NCBI GenBank assembly: GCA_002151545.1
Contig: CP021237.1
Location: 2,294,001-2,358,000, forward strand
From: Sphingobacteriaceae bacterium GW460-11-11-14-LB5
Lineage (GTDB): Bacteria > Bacteroidota > Bacteroidia > Sphingobacteriales > Sphingobacteriaceae
DNA: 64,000 nt
Direction: 5' to 3'
In this document: one piece after another, positions 40,689 through 49,804 of the stretch
Position numbering within the stretch: the first letter of the stretch is position 1
Layout of the letters: the number at the start of each line of letters is the position of its first letter
The notes under the pieces: generated by a model
Database searches by the model: none
Seen by the model: the letters and a program-made list of their open reading frames with translations, nothing else
What the model was told of the DNA's origin: nothing
Program-made: the position numbers and the translations under genes

Positions 40689-41834
40689 TTACAATTCCTG
40701 AAGTTTACGGTTAAGTTCCTGTACTTTATTGGTTGCGCCCTTTTTGGTATAGATATCAATCAGCAGCTGCACAGTTTTTTTGTCGTTTGGATTAATTTCG
40801 TTAGCACGTTGTAAAGCGAATTGTGCACGGTTAATTAATCCTTTATATTTTTCTGTTTTGTCTGCATCGCTTTTACGCAAAGTTTCGTTGGCCGTATTGA
40901 TATAAGCTAAACTCAGTTGATACAAGGCATCGAAATAATTCTGATCAGTTGATAAAGCTTTATCGTAAGCAAGTATGGCTGTAGCATTATTTCCACCAAC
41001 TTGCTGCAGATAACCATAAAGAAAATAAAGCAATTTACTTCCTTTCTCTACTTTTAAGTTATTTTCGATTAATCCCTGCGCCTTGCTGTAATTCTCGGTA
41101 TCGAGTAAAAGATTGATATAATCGTTTGTTAAAAAACGGTTAAATGGATTAAGTGCAAGTCCGTCTTCTAAGGTTTTAATGGCGGTTTCATTTTCTGATT
41201 TAACCACATACATTTGCGCCATTTTCTGAAAAACAGAAGGATTTTTAATTCCATTTTCTTTTGCGCGTTTAAAATAAGTCAAAGACTCATCATAAGCCTG
41301 GATATTTAAGGCGCATATAGCTGTATTTAAGGCTAAAGTGGTATCTGCAGGAAAATTGTCACCCACTTCTTTCAAATCAGCAAATGCTTCCTTGAAATCA
41401 TTATTAAAAAAAGCTTCGTTGCCTTTTTCTTGTTTTTTGATCAGGATATTGTGGTTGGAAGCCTTAATTAAACCCGAATTGTCATCATACCGATCAAGTG
41501 ATTTTGCTTTGGCAACAGCCTCAATGGCATTATCGTAAAATTTGTTGGCATTGTTAGGATCGGTATCAATTAATGCAGCAAATGAAGTCAGGTAAGATTT
41601 TATTGACCAGGTTTCGGCCCAGTTTTTTGTTTTATTATCTTTTTCTGCTGATTCAATTGACTTTAAACCTTCATTTATAATAGCAAGCTGCTTTTTCTCA
41701 TCTTCTTTATTGGCAATAGATGCCTGCAGTTTACCCACCGCATTTCTGGCAATAAGGATTTGAGTTTTTTGTGCCACAGCATTAAAAGAGACGAAAATTA
41801 AAGCGATTAATGATATTTTAAAGCAATTCTGCAT
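40689..41834 (-). CDS. Secreted tetratricopeptide-repeat protein
   Basis: This 381-residue protein has a signal peptide (SLIALIFVSFNAVAQ) and TPR-like helical pairs across residues 50-370 (AFADLKEVGDNFPADTTLAL; YDESLTYFKRAKENGIKN; ILAYDKALSTDQNYFDALYQL). It is likely periplasmic and probably a protein-interaction scaffold. It is paralogous in layout to the next upstream gene and lies downstream of gyrA; a terminator at 41882-41918 separates it from the other TPR gene. Confidence 0.8.
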   Translation of the reverse strand: MQNCFKISLIALIFVSFNAVAQKTQILIARNAVGKLQASIANKEDEKKQLAIINEGLKSIESAEKDNKTKNWAETWSIKSYLTSFAALIDTDPNNANKFYDNAIEAVAKAKSLDRYDDNSGLIKASNHNILIKKQEKGNEAFFNNDFKEAFADLKEVGDNFPADTTLALNTAICALNIQAYDESLTYFKRAKENGIKNPSVFQKMAQMYVVKSENETAIKTLEDGLALNPFNRFLTNDYINLLLDTENYSKAQGLIENNLKVEKGSKLLYFLYGYLQQVGGNNATAILAYDKALSTDQNYFDALYQLSLAYINTANETLRKSDADKTEKYKGLINRAQFALQRANEINPNDKKTVQLLIDIYTKKGATNKVQELNRKLQEL

Positions 41835-41881
41835 AAGATAAATAATGTGGTAAAATCGTAATAAACCATAAAAATAAACAT

Positions 41882-41918
41882 AAAAAAAAGAGCCCCGAAA
41901 TTTCAGCGCTCTTTTTTT
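41882..41918 (-). terminator. Terminator between two TPR genes, minus strand
   Basis: AAAAGAGC and GCTCTTTT arms enclose a 13-base loop; the minus-strand copy ends in a T run. It closes the gyrA-TPR transcript, so the second TPR gene needs its own promoter. Confidence 0.75.
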
Positions 41919-41933
41919 AAATCGGTATCAGAA

Positions 41934-43022
41934 TTATTGTTTAGGCAATGCGTCTAAACGTTTTTTGATCTCGTCGTAATTTTTAGTGTCATTTCTAAAA
42001 GCATAGATCGTTTTCAAGGTCTCTAATGCTCCTGCATTTTTATCGTCCACCTCTAGTGCTTTTTTGTAAAAAGGAAGAGATTTATCTAACAAAGCATTCA
42101 TTTTGCCTGTTACTTCGTTAAATTCTTTCACTTTTTTAGGATCGATTTTATTTCTGTCGGCCTGTAATTTTAAAGCCTGTGTAAAATAAATATTCCCCAA
42201 TAACACCTGATAGTTCGCATTGTTAGGCTCTTTTGTAGCTAATGCGATAAGCATCTGCTCAGATTTTGCGGCATCACCCCTATCAATATAAATCTGCGTT
42301 TCTGTCTTGATCCATTCTGTATTATCAGGGAATTTAGCAGATGCTTCTTTGATAGTCGCCAAAGCCGCTGTTGTATCTTTTTGTTTGCTTAAAATAGTCG
42401 TAAGAATCTCGTTATATAAATCTTTAGACTGAGGAGAATTCAAAGCAATTGCCTTTTTGAATTGGGTAATCATACCTGGATAATCTTCCACATTTCTGGC
42501 CGCAATACCTGCATTTAGATACATGGCGGTATCGTTTGGATTGATTACTGTAGCGGCCACGAATTTTGCGTAAGCTGTTTTGTAATCTTTCTTATTGTAA
42601 GCAATTACACCACCATTTCTAACGGCGTTACTGATATTGGTTTCAGCTAAACTGATATTATCTTTTTCACTTCCTTTTGTATCTAACTTTTTAGCTTCAA
42701 CAATTGCATCCTGAGCGATTTTCAAATTTGCATCTGCATTTGCTGTGCTTACTGAATCCAAAATAGCCGCAGAAGAAGCAAATAAAGCACGATAAGACCA
42801 TGCTTCAGGCATCACTTTAGATTTTTCATCTGCAATAGCTTTATCTGTATGAGCCAATCCTTTCGCTAAAGATTCTAGCTTCTTCGCTAATGGAGTTGAT
42901 GCACTTGAAGAAGTTAACTGGAATAAACCCCAATCATTTTTTGCGGCGTTAACTTCACTTTTCTGAGCAAATGCAGAGCTTACCGCACCTGCTAGAACTA
43001 TACTTAGAAATACTCTTTTCAT
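41934..43022 (-). CDS. Secreted tetratricopeptide-repeat protein, gyrA-proximal paralogue
   Basis: This 362-residue protein has a signal peptide (VFLSIVLAGAVSSAFAQ) and TPR repeats (AYAKFVAATVINPNDTAMYL; YPGMITQFKKAIALNSPQSK; LLDKSLPFYKKALEVDDKNA). It resembles its neighbour at 40689, including an AW(S/T)..YRALFASSAAILD-type N-terminal segment, so the two arose by duplication. It lies 26 bases after gyrA on the same strand, so it shares the gyrA transcript. Function unknown. Confidence 0.82.
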   Translation of the reverse strand: MKRVFLSIVLAGAVSSAFAQKSEVNAAKNDWGLFQLTSSSASTPLAKKLESLAKGLAHTDKAIADEKSKVMPEAWSYRALFASSAAILDSVSTANADANLKIAQDAIVEAKKLDTKGSEKDNISLAETNISNAVRNGGVIAYNKKDYKTAYAKFVAATVINPNDTAMYLNAGIAARNVEDYPGMITQFKKAIALNSPQSKDLYNEILTTILSKQKDTTAALATIKEASAKFPDNTEWIKTETQIYIDRGDAAKSEQMLIALATKEPNNANYQVLLGNIYFTQALKLQADRNKIDPKKVKEFNEVTGKMNALLDKSLPFYKKALEVDDKNAGALETLKTIYAFRNDTKNYDEIKKRLDALPKQ

Positions 43023-43048
43023 AATTTTTATTCTAATCTTATTTTTAG

Positions 43049-45640
43049 TTAATTTTCTTCTTCCGTTTCGTTATCTGAATCTGCCTCTTCTTCAGTATCA
43101 TCTGTTTCGGGAGTAGTATCTGCTTCTACTTCTTCGCCGTCTGTAACTACAACATCTGTTAAATCTACTGTTTCTTCTTCGTCCTCTTCGTGATCAATTT
43201 TAGTTACCGATGCAATCTCGTCATCACCTTTTAATGAGATCAAACGAACCCCTTGCGTGGCACGGCCCATTACCCTCAATGCTGATACCGGAATTCTGAT
43301 TACAATACCCGAACGGTTAATGATCATTAGATCTTCGCTATCTGTAACGTCTTTAATCGAAACTAATTGTCCGGTTTTTTCAGTAACATTAATTGTTTTT
43401 ACCCCTTTACCACCACGGTTAGTTACACGGTAATCTTCAATATCGGTACGTTTTCCATAACCTTTTTCTGATACTACTAACACGGTAACTTCAGGATTGT
43501 TTACAGCAATCATGCCAACAACTTCATCCTGATCGTGTGCAAGCCTAACACCGCGTACACCAGTAGCTGTTCTACCCATCGGACGAACTGTGCTTTCGTT
43601 GAAACGAATGGCTCTACCTGAACGCAATGCCATCACAATTTCGCTTTCACCATTGGTTAAACAAGCTTCCAATAATACATCACCATCATTAATATTGATG
43701 GCATTGATACCATTTACACGCGGACGTGAATAGGCTTCAAGAGAAGTTTTCTTAATGGTACCTTTTTTAGTACACATGATAATGAAATTGTTCTCTAAAT
43801 ATTCCTGATCCTTTAGGTTTTTAACCTTAATATAGGCCTTGATTTTTTCTTCTTTCGGAATATTGATAATGTTCTGGATCGCTCTTCCTTTACTGGTTCG
43901 CGAACCTTCAGGAATTTCGTAAACCCTCAGCCAGAAACACCTTCCGGCTTCGGTAAAGAACAACATATAATTGTGAGCAGTAGCCACCAGCATATGCTCA
44001 ATAAAATCTTCATTTCTTGAGGTACTGCCTTTTGAACCTTTACCACCTCTACCCTGTGCCTTAAATTCGGTTGCCGGCGTACGTTTTACGTAACCTTCAT
44101 GTGAGATGGTGATCACCACTTCTTCATCGTCGATGAAATCTTCCATGCTCATATCTTCGGCTGAGTGAACAATAGTTGTTCTGCGCTCATCACCAAATTT
44201 CTGACGTATTTCTGCTAACTCATCTTTAATGATCTGCATACGCAAACCTTCATCTGCAAGGATAGATTTTAAATGTTCGATGGTTTTCATCAACTCTGCA
44301 TACTCTTCTTTAATCTTATCACGCTCTAGTCCTGTTAAACGACGAAGCGTCATATCCAAAATCGCACGTGCCTGAATATCGCTCAGTCCGAATTTTTCCA
44401 TCAAGCCTAAACGGGCATCTTCAGGGGTTTCTGACGCACGGATTAATTTAATTACTTCATCTAAATGATCTAAAGCAATTAAATAACCTTCTAAAATGTG
44501 TGCACGTTTTTCGGCTTCTGCCAGCTCGTAGCGGGTACGGCGAACAATTACATCATGGCGGTGATCTACAAAATGCACAATTAAATCTTTAAGATTTAGC
44601 ATTTGCGGACGGCCTTTTACCAATGCAATGTTATTTACACTGAAAGAAGTTTGTAAAGCGGTATACTTATATAGGTTGTTTAAAACGATAGAGGCATTTG
44701 CATCACGTTTAATTTCGTAAACGATACGGATACCATCTTTGTTCGATTCGTCTTTGATGTTCGATATACCTTCCAGTTTTTTCTCGCCAACCAATTCAGC
44801 AGTACGCTCAATCATTTGTGCTTTGTTCACCTGGTAAGGAATTTCGGTTACAATGATTACCTCACGGTCTTTAATGCTTTCAATTTCGGCTTTTGCACGC
44901 ATTACAATACGTCCACGACCGGTTTCGAAAGCTTCTTTTACACCTGTATAACCATAAATAATACCACCGGTAGGGAAATCGGGCGCTTTTACAAACTTCA
45001 TCAATTCCTCAATGGTAATATCCCTGTTGTCGATATAGTTTACCACACCATCAATTACCTCGGTTAAATTATGAGGTGCCATGTTAGTGGCCATACCTAC
45101 TGCAATACCAGAAGATCCGTTAACCAATAAGTTAGGGATTTTTGCAGGTAAAACCGTTGGTTCCTGTAAGGTATCATCAAAGTTTAACTGGAAATCTACC
45201 GTATCTTTATTGATATCGGCAAGCATTTCTTCAGCAATTTTCGAAAAACGTGCCTCCGTATAACGCATTGCTGCCGGCGAGTCACCATCAATGTGACCAA
45301 AGTTTCCTTGTCCATCAACCATTGGGTAACGTAAGCTCCAATCCTGAGCCATACGAACCATGGTGAAATATACTGATGCATCACCATGTGGGTGATACTT
45401 ACCTAATACCTCCCCTACAATACGGGCAGATTTTTTATGTGGTTTATTACTGGTTACACCAAGATCGAGCATACCATATAAAACACGGCGGTGTACCGGT
45501 TTCAATCCATCACGTACATCAGGCAAAGCCCTGGATACGATTACCGACATTGAGTAATCAATGTAGGCCGATTTCATCTGCTCCTCTATATTAATTTGAA
45601 TGATTTTGTCGTTCTGCTGATTTTCTAAATCTTCTGCCAT
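43049..45640 (-). CDS. gyrA: DNA gyrase subunit A
   Basis: This 863-residue protein cuts and religates DNA as part of the gyrase heterotetramer. The active-site Tyr region ([15 protein letters not shown]), the N-terminal domain, and C-terminal beta-pinwheel repeats are all present. The GyrA box (QGRGGKG) near residue 535 identifies it as gyrase rather than ParC. The C-terminus carries an acidic tail ([20 protein letters not shown]). In the quinolone region the segment [13 protein letters not shown] has Ala and Phe where E. coli has Ser83 and Asp87. It is followed by two TPR genes. Confidence 0.95.
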   Translation of the reverse strand: MAEDLENQQNDKIIQINIEEQMKSAYIDYSMSVIVSRALPDVRDGLKPVHRRVLYGMLDLGVTSNKPHKKSARIVGEVLGKYHPHGDASVYFTMVRMAQDWSLRYPMVDGQGNFGHIDGDSPAAMRYTEARFSKIAEEMLADINKDTVDFQLNFDDTLQEPTVLPAKIPNLLVNGSSGIAVGMATNMAPHNLTEVIDGVVNYIDNRDITIEELMKFVKAPDFPTGGIIYGYTGVKEAFETGRGRIVMRAKAEIESIKDREVIIVTEIPYQVNKAQMIERTAELVGEKKLEGISNIKDESNKDGIRIVYEIKRDANASIVLNNLYKYTALQTSFSVNNIALVKGRPQMLNLKDLIVHFVDHRHDVIVRRTRYELAEAEKRAHILEGYLIALDHLDEVIKLIRASETPEDARLGLMEKFGLSDIQARAILDMTLRRLTGLERDKIKEEYAELMKTIEHLKSILADEGLRMQIIKDELAEIRQKFGDERRTTIVHSAEDMSMEDFIDDEEVVITISHEGYVKRTPATEFKAQGRGGKGSKGSTSRNEDFIEHMLVATAHNYMLFFTEAGRCFWLRVYEIPEGSRTSKGRAIQNIINIPKEEKIKAYIKVKNLKDQEYLENNFIIMCTKKGTIKKTSLEAYSRPRVNGINAININDGDVLLEACLTNGESEIVMALRSGRAIRFNESTVRPMGRTATGVRGVRLAHDQDEVVGMIAVNNPEVTVLVVSEKGYGKRTDIEDYRVTNRGGKGVKTINVTEKTGQLVSIKDVTDSEDLMIINRSGIVIRIPVSALRVMGRATQGVRLISLKGDDEIASVTKIDHEEDEEETVDLTDVVVTDGEEVEADTTPETDDTEEEADSDNETEEEN

Positions 45641-46214
45641 AAATTATTATTCTCGCTACTTAAAACGATATTAAAAAAGGGTATTACTATAACCTTGCGA
45701 ATTTAACAAAATTTAGCCGAATTAAGGCATTGTGGAAAAGTTTTGACCCTGGATATAGGTTTTTTATTCCTGACGAAATTTTAATTTACTGAAGGCCAGT
45801 TTAAGGCGTTTCATGCTGTAATAAATAAACTGGGCTGGTAAGGTTTTTTAGAAATGTAAGGTTTGTGTTAGTGGCGGCCTGCAGTCCTGCTACCGCTGCA
45901 AGTCCTCGCTCGTACCTCGCTGTGGGCTTTCCGCTATATCAGGTTTATTGAAAACAAATAGTCGCACTGTGGCGGCCGCCTAAACCCTACCATAGCGGGA
46001 TGCCGATTGAAGCCATATTTTTACTGTTTCGTATTGGTTTATCGGCAGAAGCGAGGGCGGGATTACATTTACCTATAAAATGCAGCAACTGCTTTCCAAA
46101 ACCCTATCCATAACAATTGTAATGGAATGTTTTTTAAAGCCTGACAGGTTTGTAGAGAACTAAAATTTACAATATTAAGTAATTCTGATACTTTTGCGTT
46201 TCAAATTACATATA
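45641..46214. repeat. Gene-free region with a C/G-rich dispersed repeat
   Basis: Positions 45877-46010 contain GGCGGCCTGCAGTCCTGCTA, a long CTCGCTCGTACCTCGCTGTG block, and GTGGCGGCCGCCTAAACC, much richer in C and G than the surroundings and with inverted GGCGGCC/GGCGGCCGCC words. No coding frame is supported. The flanking 240 bases on the left hold only gyrA's upstream region, and TACTTTTG at 46189-46196 is a likely -7 box for the MFS gene. Confidence 0.5.
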
Positions 46215-47426
46215 ATGGCAAACGGAAAGAAATCTGCAATGAGTTTTATTATGGTTACCCTCCTGATCGATTTTACAGGATTTGGGCTAATCATTCCGGT
46301 TTTACCTAAACTTATACAGGATTTTACCGGAGGCGGCTTCGGTTTAGCCGCAGAATATGGTGGCTGGCTCACACTAGCCTATGCATCGGTACAATTTATT
46401 TTTTCGCCAATTATAGGTGCAATGAGTGATCGGTATGGCCGCAGACCCGTATTGTTAAGCTCTTTATTTGGCCTTGGTATTGATTATATCTTTTTAGCCT
46501 TCGCTCCTTCCATTGTTTGGTTATTTGTAGGGCGGATTATTGCCGGTATTACAGGTGCTAGTTTTACAACTGCACAAGCCTACATTGCAGATGTTTCCCC
46601 TCCAGAGAAAAGAGCACAGAATTTTGGTTTGGTTGGCGCAGCTTTTGGTGTCGGATTTATTTTAGGACCAGTTTTAGGTGGTGCTTTTAGCCATTTTGGT
46701 ACCCGGGTTCCATTTATGATTGCAGCAGGTTTATCATTAGTTAACTGGCTATATGGTTATTTTATATTACCAGAATCGTTACCTGTTGAAAAACGCAGGG
46801 CTTTTGACTGGAAAAGAGCAAATCCAATTGGTTCGTTAGTCAGCATTGGAAAATACCCTGCATTGTTAGGGCTAATGGCTACCCTTTTCTTGTTATACTT
46901 TGCCAGTCACTCTGTTCAATCCAACTGGACATTTTACACCATGGAAAAATTTAAATGGGATGCCGCGTGGGTAGGTTATTCATTAGGTTTTGTAGGCCTG
47001 GTAGTGGGCCTCGTGCAAGGTGGTTTAATCAGGGTAATCCTGCCCAAAATTGGAGAAAAGAAAGCCGTTTATTTTGGTCTCATTTTATACATCATCGGTT
47101 TCATTGCTTTCGCTTTTGCCACCAAAGGCTGGATGATGTTTGCCTTTATGCTGCCTTATGGTTTAGCCGGAATCTGCGGACCAGCCATGCAGGGCTTGAT
47201 TTCGAACCAGGTACCTTCGAATGCGCAAGGCGAAATGCAAGGTGTTTTAACGGGATTACAAAGTTTAGCAGCCATATTTGCGCCCTGGGTAATGACCCAT
47301 ATTTTTGCCTATTTTATTGAAGGAAAAGCGCCGGTTTATTTCCCAGGTGCACCATTTATATTGAGTGCAGTTTTAACTTTAATTGGTTTGTTTATCTGTT
47401 TAAGGAGTTTGAAAAAATATCACTAG
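46215..47426 (+). CDS. MFS transporter, TetA-like drug/proton antiporter
   Basis: This 403-residue protein from ATG 46215 has twelve helices. It has the N-terminal DFTGFGLIIPVLPKLIQDF, the MFS loop GAMSDRYGRRPVLLSS, and GAAFGVGFILGPVLGGAF typical of the DHA1/TetA family. It is probably an efflux pump for tetracycline-like or other small compounds, but the substrate is unknown. No tetR-type regulator lies beside it. Confidence 0.87.
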   Translation: MANGKKSAMSFIMVTLLIDFTGFGLIIPVLPKLIQDFTGGGFGLAAEYGGWLTLAYASVQFIFSPIIGAMSDRYGRRPVLLSSLFGLGIDYIFLAFAPSIVWLFVGRIIAGITGASFTTAQAYIADVSPPEKRAQNFGLVGAAFGVGFILGPVLGGAFSHFGTRVPFMIAAGLSLVNWLYGYFILPESLPVEKRRAFDWKRANPIGSLVSIGKYPALLGLMATLFLLYFASHSVQSNWTFYTMEKFKWDAAWVGYSLGFVGLVVGLVQGGLIRVILPKIGEKKAVYFGLILYIIGFIAFAFATKGWMMFAFMLPYGLAGICGPAMQGLISNQVPSNAQGEMQGVLTGLQSLAAIFAPWVMTHIFAYFIEGKAPVYFPGAPFILSAVLTLIGLFICLRSLKKYH

Positions 47427-47439
47427 TGATAAGTTAATT

Positions 47440-47698
47440 GTATAATGGCTATTAATTTCCCGCTGATCACACAGATTACCGCAGATTAAAATTACAAATC
47501 AGCGCTTTCGGCGAAATTTGCGGGAGAATTATATCCGCCCTCGTTGCTGAACATTACGCTAGGTTTTCCCGCAGATCTAAAAAGATAAAAAACGCAGATC
47601 GGACAGATATTGAAATGTAAATGTGTTAATCGAAAAGCTATCAAATCCGTTTAAATCTGCGGCCCTTTTTTGCTAAATCTGCAGGAAACGTACAGCAT
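47440..47698. repeat. Dispersed repeats, CGCTGATnACACAGATTnnCGCAGATT and AAATCTGCGGC families
   Basis: CGCTGATCACACAGATTACC and GCAGATTAAAATTACAAATC near the left and CAAATCCGTTTAAATCTGCGG near the right are variants of one repeat family. No gene is present. It lies between the convergent MFS and phoH genes. Confidence 0.6.
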
Positions 47699-49051
47699 TT
47701 ACAATAACTCGTTAGCCAAATTAGCCAACTCGCTCCTTTCGCCTTTATGCAAAGTAATGTGTGCGTAAAGCGGATGATTCTTTGCGTTTTCAATCAAATA
47801 CGATAAACCATTACTTTCCGAATCAAGATAAGGCGTATCAATCTGGTAAATATCGCCGGTAAAAACAATTTTCGTATGCTCACCTGCCCTCGAAATAATC
47901 GTTTTCACCTCATGCGGCGTTAAATTCTGTGCCTCATCAATAATAAAGAAAATCTTGGTGAGGGTTCTTCCTCTGATGAAAGCCAAAGGTGCAATCGCTA
48001 TCTTTTCGGTTACTATCAGTTCATCAATTTTTTCCGACATTTTATCGTCGCCGATAAACTGCTCTTTAATAAAACGCAGATTGTCCCAAATGGGTGCCAT
48101 AAAAGGATCAGTTTTCGATTTTGCATCGCCTGGCAAAAAACCGATGTCTTTATTACTTAACGAAACAATTGGGCGGGTAACATAAATCTGTCTAAAGTTT
48201 TTACGTTGTTCTAAAGCACTCGCCAAAGCCAATAATGTTTTTCCTGTACCGGCATTCCCTTGGATACTTACCAATTTAATTTCGGGATCTAAAAGTGCGT
48301 GGATGGCAAATGCCTGTTCGATATTTTTAGGTTTGATTTTAAATATCGGATCTGTAGATACTGCAGAAATGGTTTTTAAACTATTGTTATAAAATACGTT
48401 GGCAATTTTTCTCTTGTTTTTTAAAATGTAAAAGTGATTGGCATTTTTAGGTGGCAATTCTACTTCACTCGCATTTATAAAAGGTTGTTTTTTGACTTCC
48501 TCAATAATGTCAACCGGAAAATCTATAAGTTCTGTTTTACCGGCGTAAAGCTCATCTACATTTTTAATTTTGCCTGTTTCGTAATCTTCTGCATTTAAAT
48601 CTAAGGCTTTCGCTTTTAACCTCAGGCAGATATCCTTCGATACCAGCACCACTCTCTTATCAGGATATTCTTCTTTTAAACTTAAAGCGGCGTTTAAAAT
48701 TTTGTGATCTGTTTTACCTTTGCCGTAAACTTCTTCCGCATTGATGGTTAAAGGCTTTTCATTTAAAACGACCTTGAATTTTCCTGAGCCGGGACTTTTT
48801 AGCGAAATCCAATCGCTGATCAGTTTTTGTTTTGAAGTTTCATCAATGAGGCGGATAAAACTTCTGGCCTCAAAGTTACGGGTATCGTTACCGCTTTTAA
48901 AATTATCGAGCTCTTCTAAAACCTGAATGGGAATGGCTACATCGTGCTCATGAAAGTTATTTATCGCATCATGATCGTATAAAATAACCGAGGTATCTAA
49001 AACGAATATCTTTTTTGATGGATTGGAGATTGATTTACCTTTTTTGGCCAT
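47699..49051 (-). CDS. phoH: PIN-PhoH family ATPase/ribonuclease (PhoH2-like)
   Basis: This 450-residue protein has an N-terminal PIN nuclease domain (LDTSVILYDHDAINNFHEHD, acidic metal residues) and a C-terminal PhoH helicase-like ATPase. The Walker A is GNAGTGKTLLA near residue 265, with Walker B FFIIDEAQN and a sensor SRAGEHTKIVFTGDIYQID. The family couples RNA cleavage to ATP-driven unwinding. The start at 49051 lies 85 bases after a terminator at 49136-49175. Confidence 0.9.
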   Translation of the reverse strand: MAKKGKSISNPSKKIFVLDTSVILYDHDAINNFHEHDVAIPIQVLEELDNFKSGNDTRNFEARSFIRLIDETSKQKLISDWISLKSPGSGKFKVVLNEKPLTINAEEVYGKGKTDHKILNAALSLKEEYPDKRVVLVSKDICLRLKAKALDLNAEDYETGKIKNVDELYAGKTELIDFPVDIIEEVKKQPFINASEVELPPKNANHFYILKNKRKIANVFYNNSLKTISAVSTDPIFKIKPKNIEQAFAIHALLDPEIKLVSIQGNAGTGKTLLALASALEQRKNFRQIYVTRPIVSLSNKDIGFLPGDAKSKTDPFMAPIWDNLRFIKEQFIGDDKMSEKIDELIVTEKIAIAPLAFIRGRTLTKIFFIIDEAQNLTPHEVKTIISRAGEHTKIVFTGDIYQIDTPYLDSESNGLSYLIENAKNHPLYAHITLHKGERSELANLANELL

Positions 49052-49804
49052 TTGGTAAATTTAATATTTTAGGGATAATATGCGGAAGGATTCGCTATTC
49101 TTTTTTAATCGAAAACCTAAATTTTAGGCAAAATAAAAACGGGGTCCTTCTTCTTTCGATTCAGTTCCCCGTTTTAACTCTAAAAACAACCGTAGTCGTA
49201 TTTTAAAGCATCTAATTCTTGTTACTTTGATTTTTCCGGTATCGTTAGGTTTTGCAACTTTTGCGACTCGTGAAAATTTATTTCCAACTCGCCCGTCCGT
49301 AAACTTCGTAGTTTTCCATAATCTCTGTTTGGGCCTGTGCGATTTTCTTATCGTCCAATCTTTCGATGGTTATATATATCCTTACTTGGTTTAACCCTTT
49401 CAGAAATTAATCGTTTTCCCTGTAAACGCTCCGAAACAATTTCCCTTTCGGTTCCTTATCTCTTTTGGCTCGTTTTATCAGAATTCAAAGTACTTCGTAT
49501 TTGATATAAACTAATTTAGGGCGAAAACATCAATTTGTCAAGAGAAAAAGCAACGTTTTTATAAACAAAGTTATCCACCTAAAAACACTGGTTACCAACA
49601 AATTAAATCCATAAAATCATTGTTTTCATGCAGCATTACAGGTTTACTTCAGCTTTATTAACATTTTAAAAAATACACTTACAAACAATTTATAATATTT
49701 TGTTAATCAACACCTTACCTGTTTTCTGCTTAAAAGTTAAAAAAAAGCAAAAAACTTAATTTTAATCGCAACAAAAAACTTCGCTATTATGTTATTTTTG
49801 TAAC
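49052..49804. other. 750-bp region without a gene; possible minus-strand RNA
   Basis: On the minus strand, TTG-n20-TAAATTAG (about 49527-49557) resembles the Bacteroidota promoter. The following 370 bases end in a strong terminator at 49136-49175 and contain only short open frames, one with DDKKIAQAQTEIMENYEV. This fits a stable RNA, a leader of phoH with an attenuator, or a decayed gene. The part right of about 49560 is AT-rich and holds nothing I can support. Confidence 0.4.
49136..49175. terminator. Bidirectional terminator upstream of phoH
   Basis: AAAACGGGG-n22-CCCCGTTTT forms a nine-pair stem with A/T tracts on both sides, so it can stop transcription from either direction. It sits 85 bases before the phoH start codon. 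Confidence 0.8.

Noticed and set aside
46955-47320. 121-residue plus-strand frame
   Set aside because: It is a shadow frame inside the MFS gene.
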